A DNA stretch of 64,000 nt from Dama dama (taxonomy: Eukaryota > Chordata > Mammalia > Artiodactyla > Cervidae). A model generated the notes under the pieces. That model was given only the letters and a program-made list of their open reading frames with translations. It had not been told where the DNA came from and ran no database searches. The DNA is taken from the NCBI RefSeq assembly GCF_033118175.1, contig NC_083712.1, positions 9,558,956 through 9,622,955 of the forward strand, in the 5' to 3' direction. Both the position numbers and the translations under genes were made by a program. Shown here in pieces: positions 11,146-22,200 of this stretch; within the stretch, counting starts at the first letter, position 1; every line of letters begins with the position of its first letter.

Positions 11146-14100
11146 GATTAAGTCCCAATTCTAGAGCCCAATTTGATTCTTTTTCCTATAGAAACATAGG
11201 ACTCTACATTCTGAGCACAGTGGCTGAACAAATAACTCCTCCCTACCTGCCGGAGATGTCACTTATTCTACACCAATGTAACTAACTTGTCTTTAATGAT
11301 AAAAGTAAAATCTAACAACTTCCCTCTTTTTTCTAAGGAAAAAAAGAAGTGATTTGTAACTAAAAGGACACAATGGGAAGTATAATGGGCTTCTCTGTGC
11401 TGGTCACCTGGTCTTGTTCACTTCAAATACTCTTGTGCTAAAATTTCCCAGAACCACGCATGAAAGCATTACTCACACCAAAACGACATTCAATCTATAC
11501 TGAATACCCTGTGTACACACTAATACTGCTACTCTCAGATTTAAAATGCACGTCTCTACTTCAGGTTTTTAGATTCTACAGCTGGAGATGGATGCGGCTG
11601 GGTAGGTGTCCTTCCTCCCGTAATTCCATCAGCTCCTTCAAGTTGTGTGGAAGGAACGTGTCAAATAATGAAACACAACGGGTCTGCTGAGAAGTGGCTG
11701 CATTCAAACCCCCGGCCCCTGTGCTCCAGCTGGAAGACCAACCCTAAACACTCTCCACAGAAATCTGCTGCCACCACTGGACAATGGTGGCATCTCCACG
11801 TGGTGTTAAGTCTTCTGCATCTGGCTCGCTGTGGTGCCCCAGGGGTCTCTCTCCCTGCTATCTGGACAAAGAACTGGGTACTGAGATCATTCACAGGGCC
11901 TTTCTCAATGGACCTTAACCAGGACTCCGAGGTGCTGCTAAGTACATCACCAAATACTCCCAGCAGGTATAAGATAGAGAGAGAGGAGCTCAGGCACCTC
12001 CACCTGCCCCCAGGGTGGCCCTCTCTCTCTCTCTCCCCAGGACCCCTGGGGGACTTTGGGGATGACTGTTTTTACAGGAACCAAAGCAAGCCTGGCAGAA
12101 ACTACCAATAAGCCTCCTCTGTTTGTAGTGTTAAGTGGTGCTTCCACTTGCTATATTACAGACATTTATAATATTTACATTTTATATAAGTGTGAGTTAC
12201 TTTTATACACATGCAAAACTTCATAAAGACAAAAAATAAGACAAGCTGCTGTAGTAAGAGAAGTTGTCATAATAGAAACCAAATAACTATTCTCTATTGT
12301 TAATGTCTTATTACAGCTTATTCCTGGACTTTAAAGAGAAGGATCTGTCGAGGTGGGAGGGCTAGGTCCTGAAAGAGAAGCTCCTGAATCTGCTTCCTGT
12401 TCACAGAGAGTCCTGGCTGGCTGTTGAGCACACAGTTCTGTTAGGAGAATTGATTCTACTTTCTTGGTTCTCTTTCAATTAACTTAATCTCTTGTTTGTG
12501 TCTCCATGCCTGAGAACCTCCTAGAAGATCTGAAAATCCCCACAGTTAATTCCCTGTCACTCCAACACATAATTTTCTTACACTGACAACAATTTTAAAA
12601 CAGCAGAATATATAGCATCTAAGACTCTAGATATTGATTTGTTAGGACAATAGAGTTTATAAAAATTGTAGGACACCAAACATTTTTTTAGTTATTTAAA
12701 AATTATTATAGAGAATAATCCATTCCATTTATAAGCTTGTTTTTTTTTAAGCCCTTAATAGCCTCAGTCAGTAGTGGAAGTCAAAAAAAAAAAAAAACAA
12801 CAAAAAACTCGTTCCAAATGTTTCTATCTTCTGACTTTAATCTTTATATCAGTAAATAAAATACTGAAATTCAACTAACTTAACCAATTACAATGGTGAT
12901 AAACAATTAGCATGTGTAAATTAAGAATCTTTCTTCTCTAAATGATACTGAGGCTGACTATTATGTGGTCTTTCTGGACTTTGTGAAGGGAATGATAATA
13001 TATTTGCATATTATAAAGTACATTTCCTTTCTTTTTATAGTTTCCATTTTCACACTAAGTGACTAGATTAAGAAAATAAACATTAATGAGCTAACAAGTC
13101 AGATTTAAGAAGATATTTTTAGAATAAATTAAAATAAATGTCTTGCCCACTAATTGGTTTGGGTGTAGACATCAACAGTACAGCATGTTCACTAGGGACA
13201 TTGAGAGGGTGGAAAGGACAACTTCACAAGCGCATTCTTTGCAGCTTCTGCAGCTGAGAGAGAGAGCGCCACCGAGCTGCCTGGCCAACTGATGGGATCT
13301 TCTGGGTCTTCAGGTCTGCACCACAGAAACCCTGCAGCACCTGTCAGGGCCCCCTGGAATCTTCTCTGGTGGGCATTACCAGCTAAACCCGACCTCCATG
13401 CATTCACCAGGGCACCAACCTGTGAGTGGCCCTCTAGACCCTCCACAACACATCTGCTTCTGGACACCACTGCATGACCTCACTCAAAGCCAAGTGGAGC
13501 ACAGGTGCCCAGCTGAGCTCTGTCCAAATGCCCTAGCCACAAAATCATGAGACCCAATGAAAAATGGTCACTGTTTAATCTCCAAAGTTTGCTCACTTGA
13601 GACGCACTAGCTACCCAGTTCACTCATCTTCTCTGTAACCCACATCACTCGCTGTTCCATCACACCTTGAGTGTCTGATCAATGACTGGTGGTTTTATTC
13701 TGCAAACAGTGCAGATTTCCACTGTTATCTGTCACTGTCCTACTAAGGGCCCACTAGCTATCTCTGATAGTTGGTCTGAGTGGCTTCCTGTGTTGTGCAG
13801 ATGTTCCAAGTTCCAGGCCCAGTTTCTCAGCAGTGTGATTATTTCCAAAGGGTCAATGATAAACTGGGACATATAGGAGCATGTGAGCAAATAGAAAACA
13901 TAATCATAAAGACTCACCAACTGCAACTGATGCTCACCATCTGCAGACTCCCTATTTATGAGTTTGCCTCATCCAAACTTGATCTGTAACCCTACAATCA
14001 ATCCCATGGTACTTTAATGAGCACCAACTGTATATCACAATTTACCAGAACTATATATTTTGTTAAGAGAACAAATGACAAAGACAAAGACGACCTGAAC

Positions 14101-14324
14101 ATTACTTAGCATTAAAACATCCTCAAAATCTCAGCCTTGTGATTTCCAAGGAAAATATTCTGATCATATGAGAAACTGAAATTCCAAGGTAAAATACCAT
14201 CTGCCACTTTAGTAAGCTGAAACATATTGAGTGTACTCTTACTATATTAAATTAATAATTTATTTACTAGTACAGCAAAATGATATAAGAAAGCAGCTAG
14301 TTTAAAAGTAGAACTTACCACGTG
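11146..14324. other. Long stretch without assigned features
   Basis: Mostly AT-rich, with a 15-A run near 12784-12798. An open frame of 154 codons (11647-12111, +) has no recognisable domain. 13190-13560 is more GC-rich, but I cannot assign it to a gene or LTR family. Confidence 0.4.
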
Positions 14325-14742
14325 GGAGGCAGAGTAATGGTCCCCAGACATAGACATACCCATCCCTGGAACCTGTGAACACATCACATATGTGATCAAA
14401 GGGAGGATGGGCCTAAGTTCAGGGTACTGAAACAGGAGAGCCTGGGATCAGCTACAAAGGCCCAGCACAATCACAACCATCCTTTAAGGCAGAGGGAGTT
14501 GTGAACCAAGATGGGGACTGTTAGAGAGACACAGTGTGGAGAACAGGGTGGGTAGAGGCCACCAGGTAAGGAATGGGGGGCTGGATGGGTGGTGCGAGGA
14601 TGGGGACAGAGTCCTGCCAGCACCTTGACTCCAAACTTTTGATCCCTAAGACTGCAAAATAATACATTCACAGTGTTTTAAGCCACTGAATTTGTGGCAA
14701 TTTGTTACAGAAGCCACAGGAAATTAATACAGAACATGAAGG
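14325..14742 (+). mobile_element. MaLR-type LTR relic
   Basis: It begins 'ggcagagtaatggtccccag' with 'ccctggaacctgtgaacaca' and ends with 'ttaagccactgaatttgtgg', 'caatttgttacagaagccac' and 'aggaaattaatacaga'. This order is typical of ancient ERVL-MaLR-like LTRs. The middle is diverged and the subfamily is not resolved. Confidence 0.6.
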
Positions 14743-14847
14743 AAGCCACTGCAGAGCCTCAGAAACATCAAGAACAAAGTTACAAAGGCCTCCAAACACC
14801 AATCCCTCATTTATTCATGTGTCTGTGACTCTGCCCTGGACAGGGCC

Positions 14848-14930
14848 AGGCCCCCTAAAACTCATATGTTGAAGCCCTAAGACCCAGTGTGACAGTTCCT
14901 GAAGACAGGGCTCTTAGGAGGCAATTATGA
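14848..14930 (+). mobile_element. MLT1-like LTR fragment
   Basis: 'ccccctaaaactcatatgtt' and 'gaagccctaagacccagtgt' are the characteristic 5' part of MLT1 LTRs. It is truncated by the LINE-1 tail that follows. Confidence 0.7.
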
Positions 14931-15031
14931 CAAAACCCACTACAATATTGTAAAGTAATTAGCCTCCAACTAATAAAAATAAATGAAAAAAAAAAGAAAA
15001 GAAAACATGAGGCCTAAAAAAAAAAAAAAAG
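14931..15031 (+). mobile_element. LINE-1 3' end with A-rich tail
   Basis: 'caatattgtaaagtaattag' and 'cctccaactaataaaaataa' form the bovine LINE-1 3' terminus. A-rich runs follow, up to 15031, separated by 'catgaggcct'. Only about 65 bp of element precede the tail. Confidence 0.75.
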
Positions 15032-15039
15032 ACTAAAGG

Positions 15040-15880
15040 CAGTCCTCAGAGTGGGAGATCCCACTCTCTCGTTCCTGCACTCTTGGAAAGGCCGTGAGAC
15101 AGCAGACAGCCCTCCATGCCTACAAGCCAGCAAGGGGACCCCCATGGGGTCGCATATGTCCAGCTCCCAGAATCTGTGTGTGACCCCTTGGCCTGTGGGT
15201 TCTGTTGGCGCCCCTGTGCAGGTGGGCAGAGGAAGGGGAACGCAGGTTCACTGCATGCATGCAAGCTGCGGGTGCATGTGCCCCTTTTGGGGGTGCAGGG
15301 TGACATGACCCCGGGACCCCAGGAGTCCCTGTCACTGTGACTGACTCTGGGGCAAAACCTGGAATTTCTCTGGGCCTCGCTTTGTTGATCTATAAAGTCA
15401 GGTCGATAGGAACCATGGGGTTCACCGTCAGGCTGGGGACCCAGGAGGGTCCTGGACTCGCTCCCCCCAGTACCGAATCGACAGCTACACACGGAACCAT
15501 TCCCTCTGAGAACCAGGACACTCCCCTGAGCGATGCTGGCTCTGGGAGGGCAGGGGAGGAGAGGCTGGATGGCGTTAAACCCTGGGCTCTCCCTGAGGGG
15601 CAGGGTCTGAACCCCACACGCCCCTCCCCGTCCAGCCCAGAACCCTGGGCGTTGGGAACGGCCAGAGCCACAGGGTCCACAGGAGCCGCCCCGACAGGCC
15701 TGGACACTTACCGCCTGGACCGACCCTGTCAGCCGCCAGCCACTGGAGGGCAGGGCAGTGGTCTGGGGCGCACAGGGAGGTGGGGTGTCCTTGGGATTAA
15801 AGCCAGGCCATCTGCATCTCCCGGTTAGTCCAGCGCCCCCAGCACTCCGCCTGAGCTTGAAAGGTGCCTGCACCCGGAGT
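15040..15880. other. GC-rich island, left part; no gene assigned
   Basis: The composition shifts abruptly from AT-rich to GC-rich at about 15040. Overlapping long open frames (275 codons on the minus strand, 163 on the plus) coincide, as expected where stop codons are rare. No domain, signal peptide or conserved motif is visible in any of them. Confidence 0.5.
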
Positions 15881-16200
15881 CACGTCTGAGGCCCCAATTT
15901 ACCACAGTGACCCTGGTTTTCCGTCTGAGGCAACAGATTTACGTCAGTGACCCTGCATTTACGTTAGTGATCCCAGTTTTACGTTAGTGATCCCGGGTTT
16001 ATGTTAGTGACCCCGGGTTTACGTCAATGACGGTAGGTTTACGTCAGTGACCACAGTTTTACATCAGTGGCCCCAGCTTTACGGCCGAGGCCCCAAATTT
16101 ATGTCAGTGGCCTCGGGTTTACCTCACAGACACCAGAGTTACGTCAGTGACCCCGGCTTCCAGCTGTGGCCCTGGATTCACCTCTATGGCCCCAGTTTTG
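15881..16200. repeat. 20-bp minisatellite, 16 units, with CRE/ATF-like sites
   Basis: Sixteen consecutive units of exactly 20 bp follow one another without any indel. The consensus is about ACGTCAGTGACCCCGGGTTT. TTACGTCA occurs across unit boundaries at 15941, 16021, 16041 and 16141, with one-base variants (ACGTTA, ATGTCA, ACATCA) in several others. TTACGTCA (TGACGTAA on the other strand) is a known variant of the CREB/ATF bZIP site; any binding here is inference. The first two and last two units are the most diverged. Confidence 0.9.
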
Positions 16201-16915
16201 ACTGCCACCGGGCGCAGGTCCTGGCTCTGGTGGCCGCAGGGTCTGAGGCTCAAGGCCCCCAGGACTGTACACATCTGCCTCCGTGAAAAGCTGCTGTCTG
16301 AGGGTCTGGCTTGGAGTCAGGCGGAGTCTCTTGCTGACTGAAACCGTCACGTTAGGGATGCTGTCAGGTCTGGGCAAACCCTTGGACGGCAACACGGACT
16401 CGGCCCGGTGTCCGCATGTCCGCGGTCGCCTCAGCTTCATCCACAGCAGCCGCGGCCACAGGCCCAGGTGTCCGTGACAGGTAGGCGGAGGCATACGCGG
16501 GGTGTTCGCACACGCAAGACGGGATGCTGCTCATCCGGGAAGGAGGAAGTGCAGCCGTTGGGACCGCACGCGCGGGCCCAGAGGCCTCAGGTGAATGAGA
16601 CAGCCCAGACACAGACGCGACGGTGTCTCTCGCGGGGATTGTAAACCACAGCAGACAGACAGGCCAGAGACCAGAGCTCAGGGTGCCGGTGGAGGAGATG
16701 GGGGAAAGGAGTGCCAAGGGGGAACTCCCAGTCCGGGGGGCGGGGGATTCCGGCGCGCAGACAGCGGCTCAGGACCAGGTTCTCGACATGTATGACCTTC
16801 GCTCGGAGGGTAAGGTCGTAATCTTGTTAAATCAGGCCGTCAGCTCAGGTTCAGGGCGACTCACATGGTTGCTTGTCAGTAACATGGGGGGACGTGGGTC
16901 TCATCATGGGAGGGG
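16201..16915. promoter_or_regulatory. CpG-rich segment, possible CpG island
   Basis: CpG dinucleotides are frequent, most densely from about 16380 to 16810 ('gcacgcgcgggccc', 'ctcgcggggattg', 'ttccggcgcgcag'), with a GC box-like 'ggggggcggggg' at about 16734-16745. Bovine bulk DNA is CpG-depleted, so this suggests an unmethylated island or a young CpG-rich repeat. No transcript start is evident. Confidence 0.45.
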
Positions 16916-16920
16916 ACCTG
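16916..16920. repeat. Left 5-bp target duplication of the provirus (ACCTG)
   Basis: ACCTG lies directly before the 5' LTR and is repeated at 25499-25503 directly after the 3' LTR. Confidence 0.85.
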
Positions 16921-17349
16921 TGAAGGAAAATTACACGGCTTAAAATAACCTTGAGTTAAAACTCCCCTCCAGGTCCTTCCCACCATTCTATGCAAAAACA
17001 AATAACTCTGTCATCCAAAGAAAAAAAATGGACATTAAGGTTGATTACGCCCAGCTCCCAGCCCGTCCCAGCCTCTGGCTGACCTCCAGGATTCCTTGCC
17101 CCAGCCCTTTAAGAAAGAACTATTCCGAACAACCTTGGAGGAAAAACAGGCCCCCTTAAGACATTAGATTTCCACATATATACCTACATATACTTACTCT
17201 TTTCTTGGGTTAGTGCAGCAGCTCACTAATCTGACTGCTGCCCCTTCTCGCCTCACTAAAGGTGATTTGTTCCTGTAAAGTGCAATGTCTTGTAAACAAA
17301 GTCTTGTTCTTTTGCTGAACCGGGCCTTCTCTAATTCCCTTACCCTACA
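16921..17349 (+). repeat. 5' LTR
   Basis: 429 bp, beginning TGAAGG and ending CCCTACA, so it has the TG...CA termini required by integrase. It aligns over its length with 25040-25498. A TATA-like 'catatatacc' lies near 17174. Relative to the 3' copy it carries an extra segment of about 16 bp near 17283-17307 and lacks the SINE sliver. Confidence 0.95.
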
Positions 17350-17355
17350 TTTTTT

Positions 17356-17373
17356 TGGTGCTGAAACCTGAGA
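17356..17373 (+). other. Primer binding site, tRNA-Phe-like
   Basis: TGGTGCTGAAACCTGAGA lies 6 nt after the LTR. It matches the complement of the mammalian tRNA-Phe 3' end at 15 of 18 positions. The three mismatches are C-to-T or G-to-A changes, as expected from decay. tRNA-Pro and tRNA-His sites do not fit. Confidence 0.8.
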
Positions 17374-17901
17374 GGTTGAGGTCCGTTCTTGTTCTCCACA
17401 GCCAGCTCTTTGGAGCTTGGAAGGCTGCCGAGTTCACCTTCCTGCCCAGGCTTTCAAGACCTTGAGAGGACTCCCTGTGCCTTCCTGAGTGGTACAAGCC
17501 CTATGTAAGGGCTTTATTAGTTTTCCACGTAACCAGAGGAATACTGCTTGCTCACATGCTCTCTCTCTCTCCCCCTCTTTTCTCTACACTTTCTTTTCTC
17601 TACACTTTCTTTTCCTCAAGGCCTACCAGCTCCAGGACAAAGGCCTTTTGCCATTCGACCTCCCTCCATCCACCACGAATTCTCCCCTGACTCAGTAGCC
17701 CAGGTAAGCTTGGACGGTACTTTAGGGCGCCATAGACTATCATCCTTTCTAGGTTCCCGGGGAACCCTCTGGCCAAAAGGCCCTCTAGGGAGGTACTTAG
17801 GGGACACCCCTCCCTCCTTCAGAGTCTTTCTTTCTCTTTGCCTGGTGAAAAGATTAGGTGATGACCTTTTCTCTCTACTGGACAGTCGCTAGCCATTTGC
17901 T
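17374..17901 (+). other. Proviral leader with candidate splice donor
   Basis: This is the untranslated leader between the PBS and gag. It holds a 17-bp tandem duplication in a CT-rich tract (about 17578-17614) and a strong donor-like CAG|GTAAGC at 17701-17708, which could have served for env mRNA. A 114-codon open frame (17548-17892) lacks recognisable protein features. Confidence 0.6.
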
Positions 17902-19788
17902 ATGGAGTCAAGCCGGTCCGTCCCATGGGACTCTTCCTTGGCCTGTGTAAAACGAAACCTTAAACCTCTACTCTTGACCAATCTCAACGTTCATAAACTC
18001 CAGTCACTTTGCATTCAAATTTGGCCTGAATACAAACTGGTTAACTGAAACTGCTGGCCTGAGTTTGGGACTTTTGATTTCAATATTTTATCAGATCTCA
18101 CAAACTTCCTCAAATGGAATGGCAAATGGTCGGAGGTCCCCTATAGTCAAGCCTTCTGGGACCTTCTAAGCCATCCTTCTCTCTGCGAGGACTGTTCTAT
18201 CCATCAAATCCTCCTCTGCTCCCTCCCCCACTCCATTACAAAAGAATCCAAATCTAAAGCCTCTAAAACGCCCCCTAAACCCTCAGCCCCCGATTTTGAC
18301 CTGGCAGATGAGCCTTCTCCCTACCGCCCCGGAGAGAAAGCTTCCAGAGATGAGACCCTAGCCCTTCCTCCTCCAAGACAGGAAGCAATGACTCTGAAAC
18401 CCCAAAAGAGATTTCCACCCGTCTCCATCAGCCAGGACCTGAAGCAAAGACATTTCCTCTCAGAGAGGTAGCGGGACCGGAGGGCCTTACCCGGGTTCAT
18501 GTGCCTCTCTCAATTTCTGATATGAGCCAAATTGAAGGAAAATTGGGATCTTTTTCAGAAAATTCTACTAGATATAGAAAAGAATTCCTCCGCATATCAT
18601 TTAACCTGGAATGATCTTTATTACATCCTAAATGCCACTTTAACCCCTGATGAAAAGGAATAGATAGGGCAGGCAGCCCGGACTCATGCTGATCAGCTCC
18701 ATAAACAAGATAGGACTAATCTGGTGGCTGATGATGCAGTCCCTTTCACTGAGCCATGGTGGACATATCAAGCCGGTGATGCCGGCATCAGGTACCTATG
18801 TCATGTGATCACCTGTTTACTGGAAGGATTGCTAAAAAGCTCCCACATTCATGTTAACTATGATAAGATCAGGAAAGGGACTCAAAGAGATGAAAATCCT
18901 GCCCTTTTTCTTTCACAGCTTACTGAGGCAGTGCAAAAATACACTAATCTAGATATTTCCACCCCTGCTGGACTTCTGTACCTACACGTCCAGTTCATAA
19001 GCCAGTCAGCCCCCAATGTTTGCCAAAAACTATGCCAGAAGGCAATGGCACCCCACTCCAGTACTCTTGCCTGGAAAATCCCATGGATGGAGAAGCCTGG
19101 TAGGCTGTGGTCCATGGGGTCGCTAAGAGTAGGACACAACTGAGCGACTTCACTTTCACTTTTCACTTTCATGCATTGGAGAAGGAAGTGGCAACCGACT
19201 CCAGTGTTCTTGCCTGGAGAATCCCAGGGACAGGGGAGCCTGATGGGCTGCTGTTTATGGGGTCACAACAGAGTCGGACACGACTGAAGTGACTTAGCAG
19301 CAGCAGCAACATGCCATTTAGAGAAGGACCCCGAAACCCCTCAGCGAGATCCCCTAGAAATAGCCTTTAAAGTTTTCAACAATAGGGAGGGAGAAGCTAA
19401 AAAAGAAAAAGAAAAGGAAAGAAAGACCAAATATGCTTTATTCACTACAGCTATCCAAGGGAAAAATTCAACCCCTTTGGCCCATCAACCTCGGCCCACC
19501 TGTATGGGACCTAACCCTCCAGGCCTCTGCTTCAGATGTAACCAAACAGGACACTGGGCTAAGTCCTGCCCAAACAACCAGCCACCCACCAAAACCTGCC
19601 CCACCTGAAAACAATGGGGCCACTGGAAAATGGATTGTCCTCAGACACTACCCACCAAATCTCGGGGTCCACCCCAGGCCCAACAACAATGGGCTGGGAA
19701 CCAGACTCAGGGAGGCCCTGGCACCCCAGACCACGGTTCCTCGGATGAGGTGAGAGATGATCCAGTTGTGCCTGAGTTATTCCAGTGA
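17902..19788 (+). pseudogene. ERV gag relic (MA-CA-NC)
   Basis: The likely start is the ATG at 17902. The second codon is GAG (Glu), whereas gammaretroviral Gag usually has Gly there for myristoylation. The matrix-like part is broken by TGA at 18046-18048 and a stop near 18470. A capsid (p30-like) stretch lies at about 18724-19030, with a major-homology-like segment near 18870-18950. A Bov-A2 SINE interrupts at 19038-19310. Nucleocapsid has two CCHC knuckles, 19528-19569 (intact C-x2-C-x4-H-x4-C) and 19597-19638, in which the second Cys codon is TGA. All these landmarks lie in one frame. The frame meets TGA at 19786-19788 and then continues into protease. Confidence 0.85.
19038..19310 (+). 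repeat. Bov-A2 dimer SINE inserted in gag
   Basis: Two BovB-derived monomers in tandem (19038-about 19160 and about 19176-19310) are joined by a 'cactttcacttttcactttc' linker, and the element ends in 'gacttagcagcagcagcaac'. ATGCCA at 19032-19037 and 19311-19316 is a short target duplication. The insertion is younger than the provirus. Confidence 0.92.
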
Positions 19789-20240
19789 TGGAGCCCAAGC
19801 TCCAGACCCCAAGTCCACCCCATACAGACAGACTTGGAGCTTCGGGTAATTGGAACAGTGGCCAGACACAAAGTCTCATTCCTAATAGACCCTGGAGCAG
19901 CCTTTTCACTTTTAACCTCCTTTAGGGGCCCTCTTCAACCTTCAGAAGTGGCCATCGAAGGGGTCTTAGGCATCCCTTTTTATCCCCAAATAACCCCTCC
20001 TCTCCTATGTTCGTTTGGTAAGGCAACATTAACATAGTCTTTTATAGTAGTTCCTCAGTGCCCAATGGCATTGATGGGATTTGATCTTCTGGCTAAGCCA
20101 CAAACTTCTATAAACCTCCCATTCTTAAGATCCCATATCAACTCTTCGCATTCAAATGGCACCCAAACCCTTAGCCAGCCCTTACTCCCAAAACCTGCCC
20201 CCTGGCCTTCCCCTATAGATCCTCAGGTCTGGACACGAAA
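19789..20240 (+). pseudogene. ERV protease relic
   Basis: An aspartic protease-like stretch follows Gag in the same frame after TGA 19786, the read-through layout known from gammaretroviruses. The active-site motif at 19888-19899 reads Asp-Pro-Gly-Ala instead of the family's Asp-Thr/Ser-Gly-Ala, so the catalytic loop is altered. A TAG at about 20035-20037 ends the frame. It is homologous in layout but not functional. Confidence 0.75.
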
Positions 20241-21120
20241 GCCCTGTTGGTAGCCCAACACCATTCACCTGTACAGGTTTTTCTTAAAAATCCCTCTCAG
20301 GTAATAACCCCAACTCGATATACCTTGACCACAGAATCCCGACAAGGACTTAAACCAATAAATAATCTCCCGACTGCTCAAAGTCGGCCTTTTGTGGCCT
20401 ATCTGTTCTCCTCATAATACTTGTATACTGGCAGTCAAAAAGGGACCCCACTCCTGGCATCTAGTTCAAGGCCTTCGCAAGATCAGTGAGGCCTTAATAC
20501 CCATACATCCCGTGGTCACTAATCCCTACACCGTTCTCTCACATATTCCCCCTGACACACTCTACTTCATGGTATTGGGCCTCAAAGATGCTTTCTTTAC
20601 TGTACCTCTACACCACTCCTCACAGCCCCTATTTGCCTTCACCTGGACGGGCCCAGACATATATCAATCTCAACAATTAACTGGGACCATTTTACCACAA
20701 AGGTTTAGAGATAACCCTCATTTTTTCGATCAAGCCCTCCAAAGAGACCTACAGACTTTAGGCTTAGGCTCTACTACCTTACTCCAATATGTAGACAGTT
20801 TATCGTTAGGTAGTTTCTCTCGCCATAACTGCCTAGTCCACACTGCGACAGTATTAAACACCCTAGGCAACCGGGGCTACAGAGTCTCACTCTCCAAAGC
20901 ACAATTGCTTTCACCACTGTCAGTTATATGGGATTGCTTCTCACTTCCACATCCAAAATAATTCCAGTTCAGAGACTTTGAGCCTTGACATAGATCCCCA
21001 GGCCCCAAACCAAGAGGGGACTTCTTTTTCTATAAAGTCTGTTAAACTTCTGAATATGGGTTCCAAATTTAGCCCTCCATGCAAAACCTCTCTACCAAGC
21101 TACTCGAGGAAATCTAGATG
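20241..21120 (+). pseudogene. ERV reverse transcriptase relic
   Basis: The main open stretch is 20392-20961. Motif A is present as 'LKDAFF', but the codon for the preceding catalytic Asp (20578-20580) is GGC (Gly). Motif B-like 'LPQRFRDNPHFFDQAL' follows. The YVDD box at 20788-20799 reads YVDS, so its second catalytic Asp is lost. Two of the three metal-binding aspartates are therefore gone, and upstream and downstream stops truncate the frame. Confidence 0.85.
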
Positions 21121-22200
21121 AACCCTTATTGGCCCCCACCTCTCTCCACACCCCCATACAGACTCTTATCAAACATTTACTACAGGACCCTTCTCTTTAC
21201 TTACCTGATCACACCACGCCTTTTTTTCCTTTTTGCACATTCTCAACAAGGACATGCCTTAGAGATTCTGTGCCAAGGAGGGGTGGGGCATGGGGCCTCT
21301 AGCTTACTTATCTAAACAACTCGATCTCGTCAGGCTTGGATGGCCACCTTGTCTCCAGGCCGTAGCTGCAGCCACCCTCTTAATACCTGAATCCCCAAAA
21401 CTAACCTGAAATGCTCCTCTAAATGTATGCTCACCTCATTCCTTCAAAGATTTACTCTCTCGTTGGGCTTTCTTTTCTCTGTCACCTGCTTGACTACAAA
21501 TCCTCCACACACACCTCCTCGACCCATCCCTTTCCTTTATGCCTTGTAAACCTCTTAATCCTGCTAGCTTACTCCCTACTCCAGATCCAGAAGCAGAACA
21601 CCTATCTCATGACTGTGTTCAGACCTTAGATATGACACTTAATCCCTTTGAACATATAACCAATCAGCCCCTTCAGTTCAGTTCAGTTCAGCCCCTTACT
21701 GACCCCAAAGTCCCATCCTGGTTCATAGATGACAGTGCCCAGACACAAGCCCCATTTGGGGCTGGATACACTATAGTCCAGGGACAGCCTGACACTATTA
21801 TCCCCCTCACCTCATCAAGTCAGCCACACTCCCAGCTCACATATCTTCACAGCAGACTGAACTGAAAACTCTTACACAAGCCTTGACCCCTAGCCAAAGA
21901 CCAAAAGGTAAACGTTTACACGGACTCCAAGTATGTCTATATTACATTCTAACCTTATAATCTGGAGGCAGAGGGGATTCCTGACTCAAAAGGACACACC
22001 TGTTTTCAGTGCTGCTTTCATTTCTTAACTCCTCCATGTGGCTCAGCTCCCAAAACAAGCTGATGTAATACATTGCCAGGGACATCAGTGGCATAGCCCT
22101 ATCTCCTTTTATAACAATATAGCAGATCATGAAGCAAAGCAGCAGGCTGCCTCTGTTAGTCCTGTCTTTATTATAGCCCAAATTGATGAGCCTAACATCC
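21121..22200 (+). pseudogene. ERV connection and RNase H relic
   Basis: The connection part (21121-21560) is scattered over frames. RNase H landmarks are seen as 'WFIDDSA' near 21718-21740 (first Asp region), a 'YTDSKYV'-type segment near 21920-21940 in another frame, and a closing 'HCQGHQ...ADHEAKQ' block at about 22065-22145. A small cagtt-repeat expansion lies at 21671-21693. At least two frame changes are needed to follow the domain. Confidence 0.75.

Noticed and set aside
11647..12111. 154-codon open frame, plus strand
   Set aside because: Single frame without domain or conserved residues. CT-rich stretches dominate its 3' half.
15046..15873. 275-codon open frame on the minus strand
   Set aside because: It lies in GC-rich DNA where several frames on both strands are open together. 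No domain, no splice context, and low-complexity Pro/Gly/Ser composition.
15881..16200. CRISPR-like array
   Set aside because: Units are contiguous 20-bp repeats with no spacers, in a mammalian genome. It is a minisatellite.
17548..17892. 114-codon frame upstream of gag as an extended Gag
   Set aside because: It is rich in Leu/Ser/Pro from a CT-rich leader and does not join gag in frame with a recognisable signal sequence.
21671..21693. Possible BovB tail inside pol
   Set aside because: The cagtt repeats resemble the BovB 3' tail, but no BovB sequence adjoins. A short slippage expansion is simpler.
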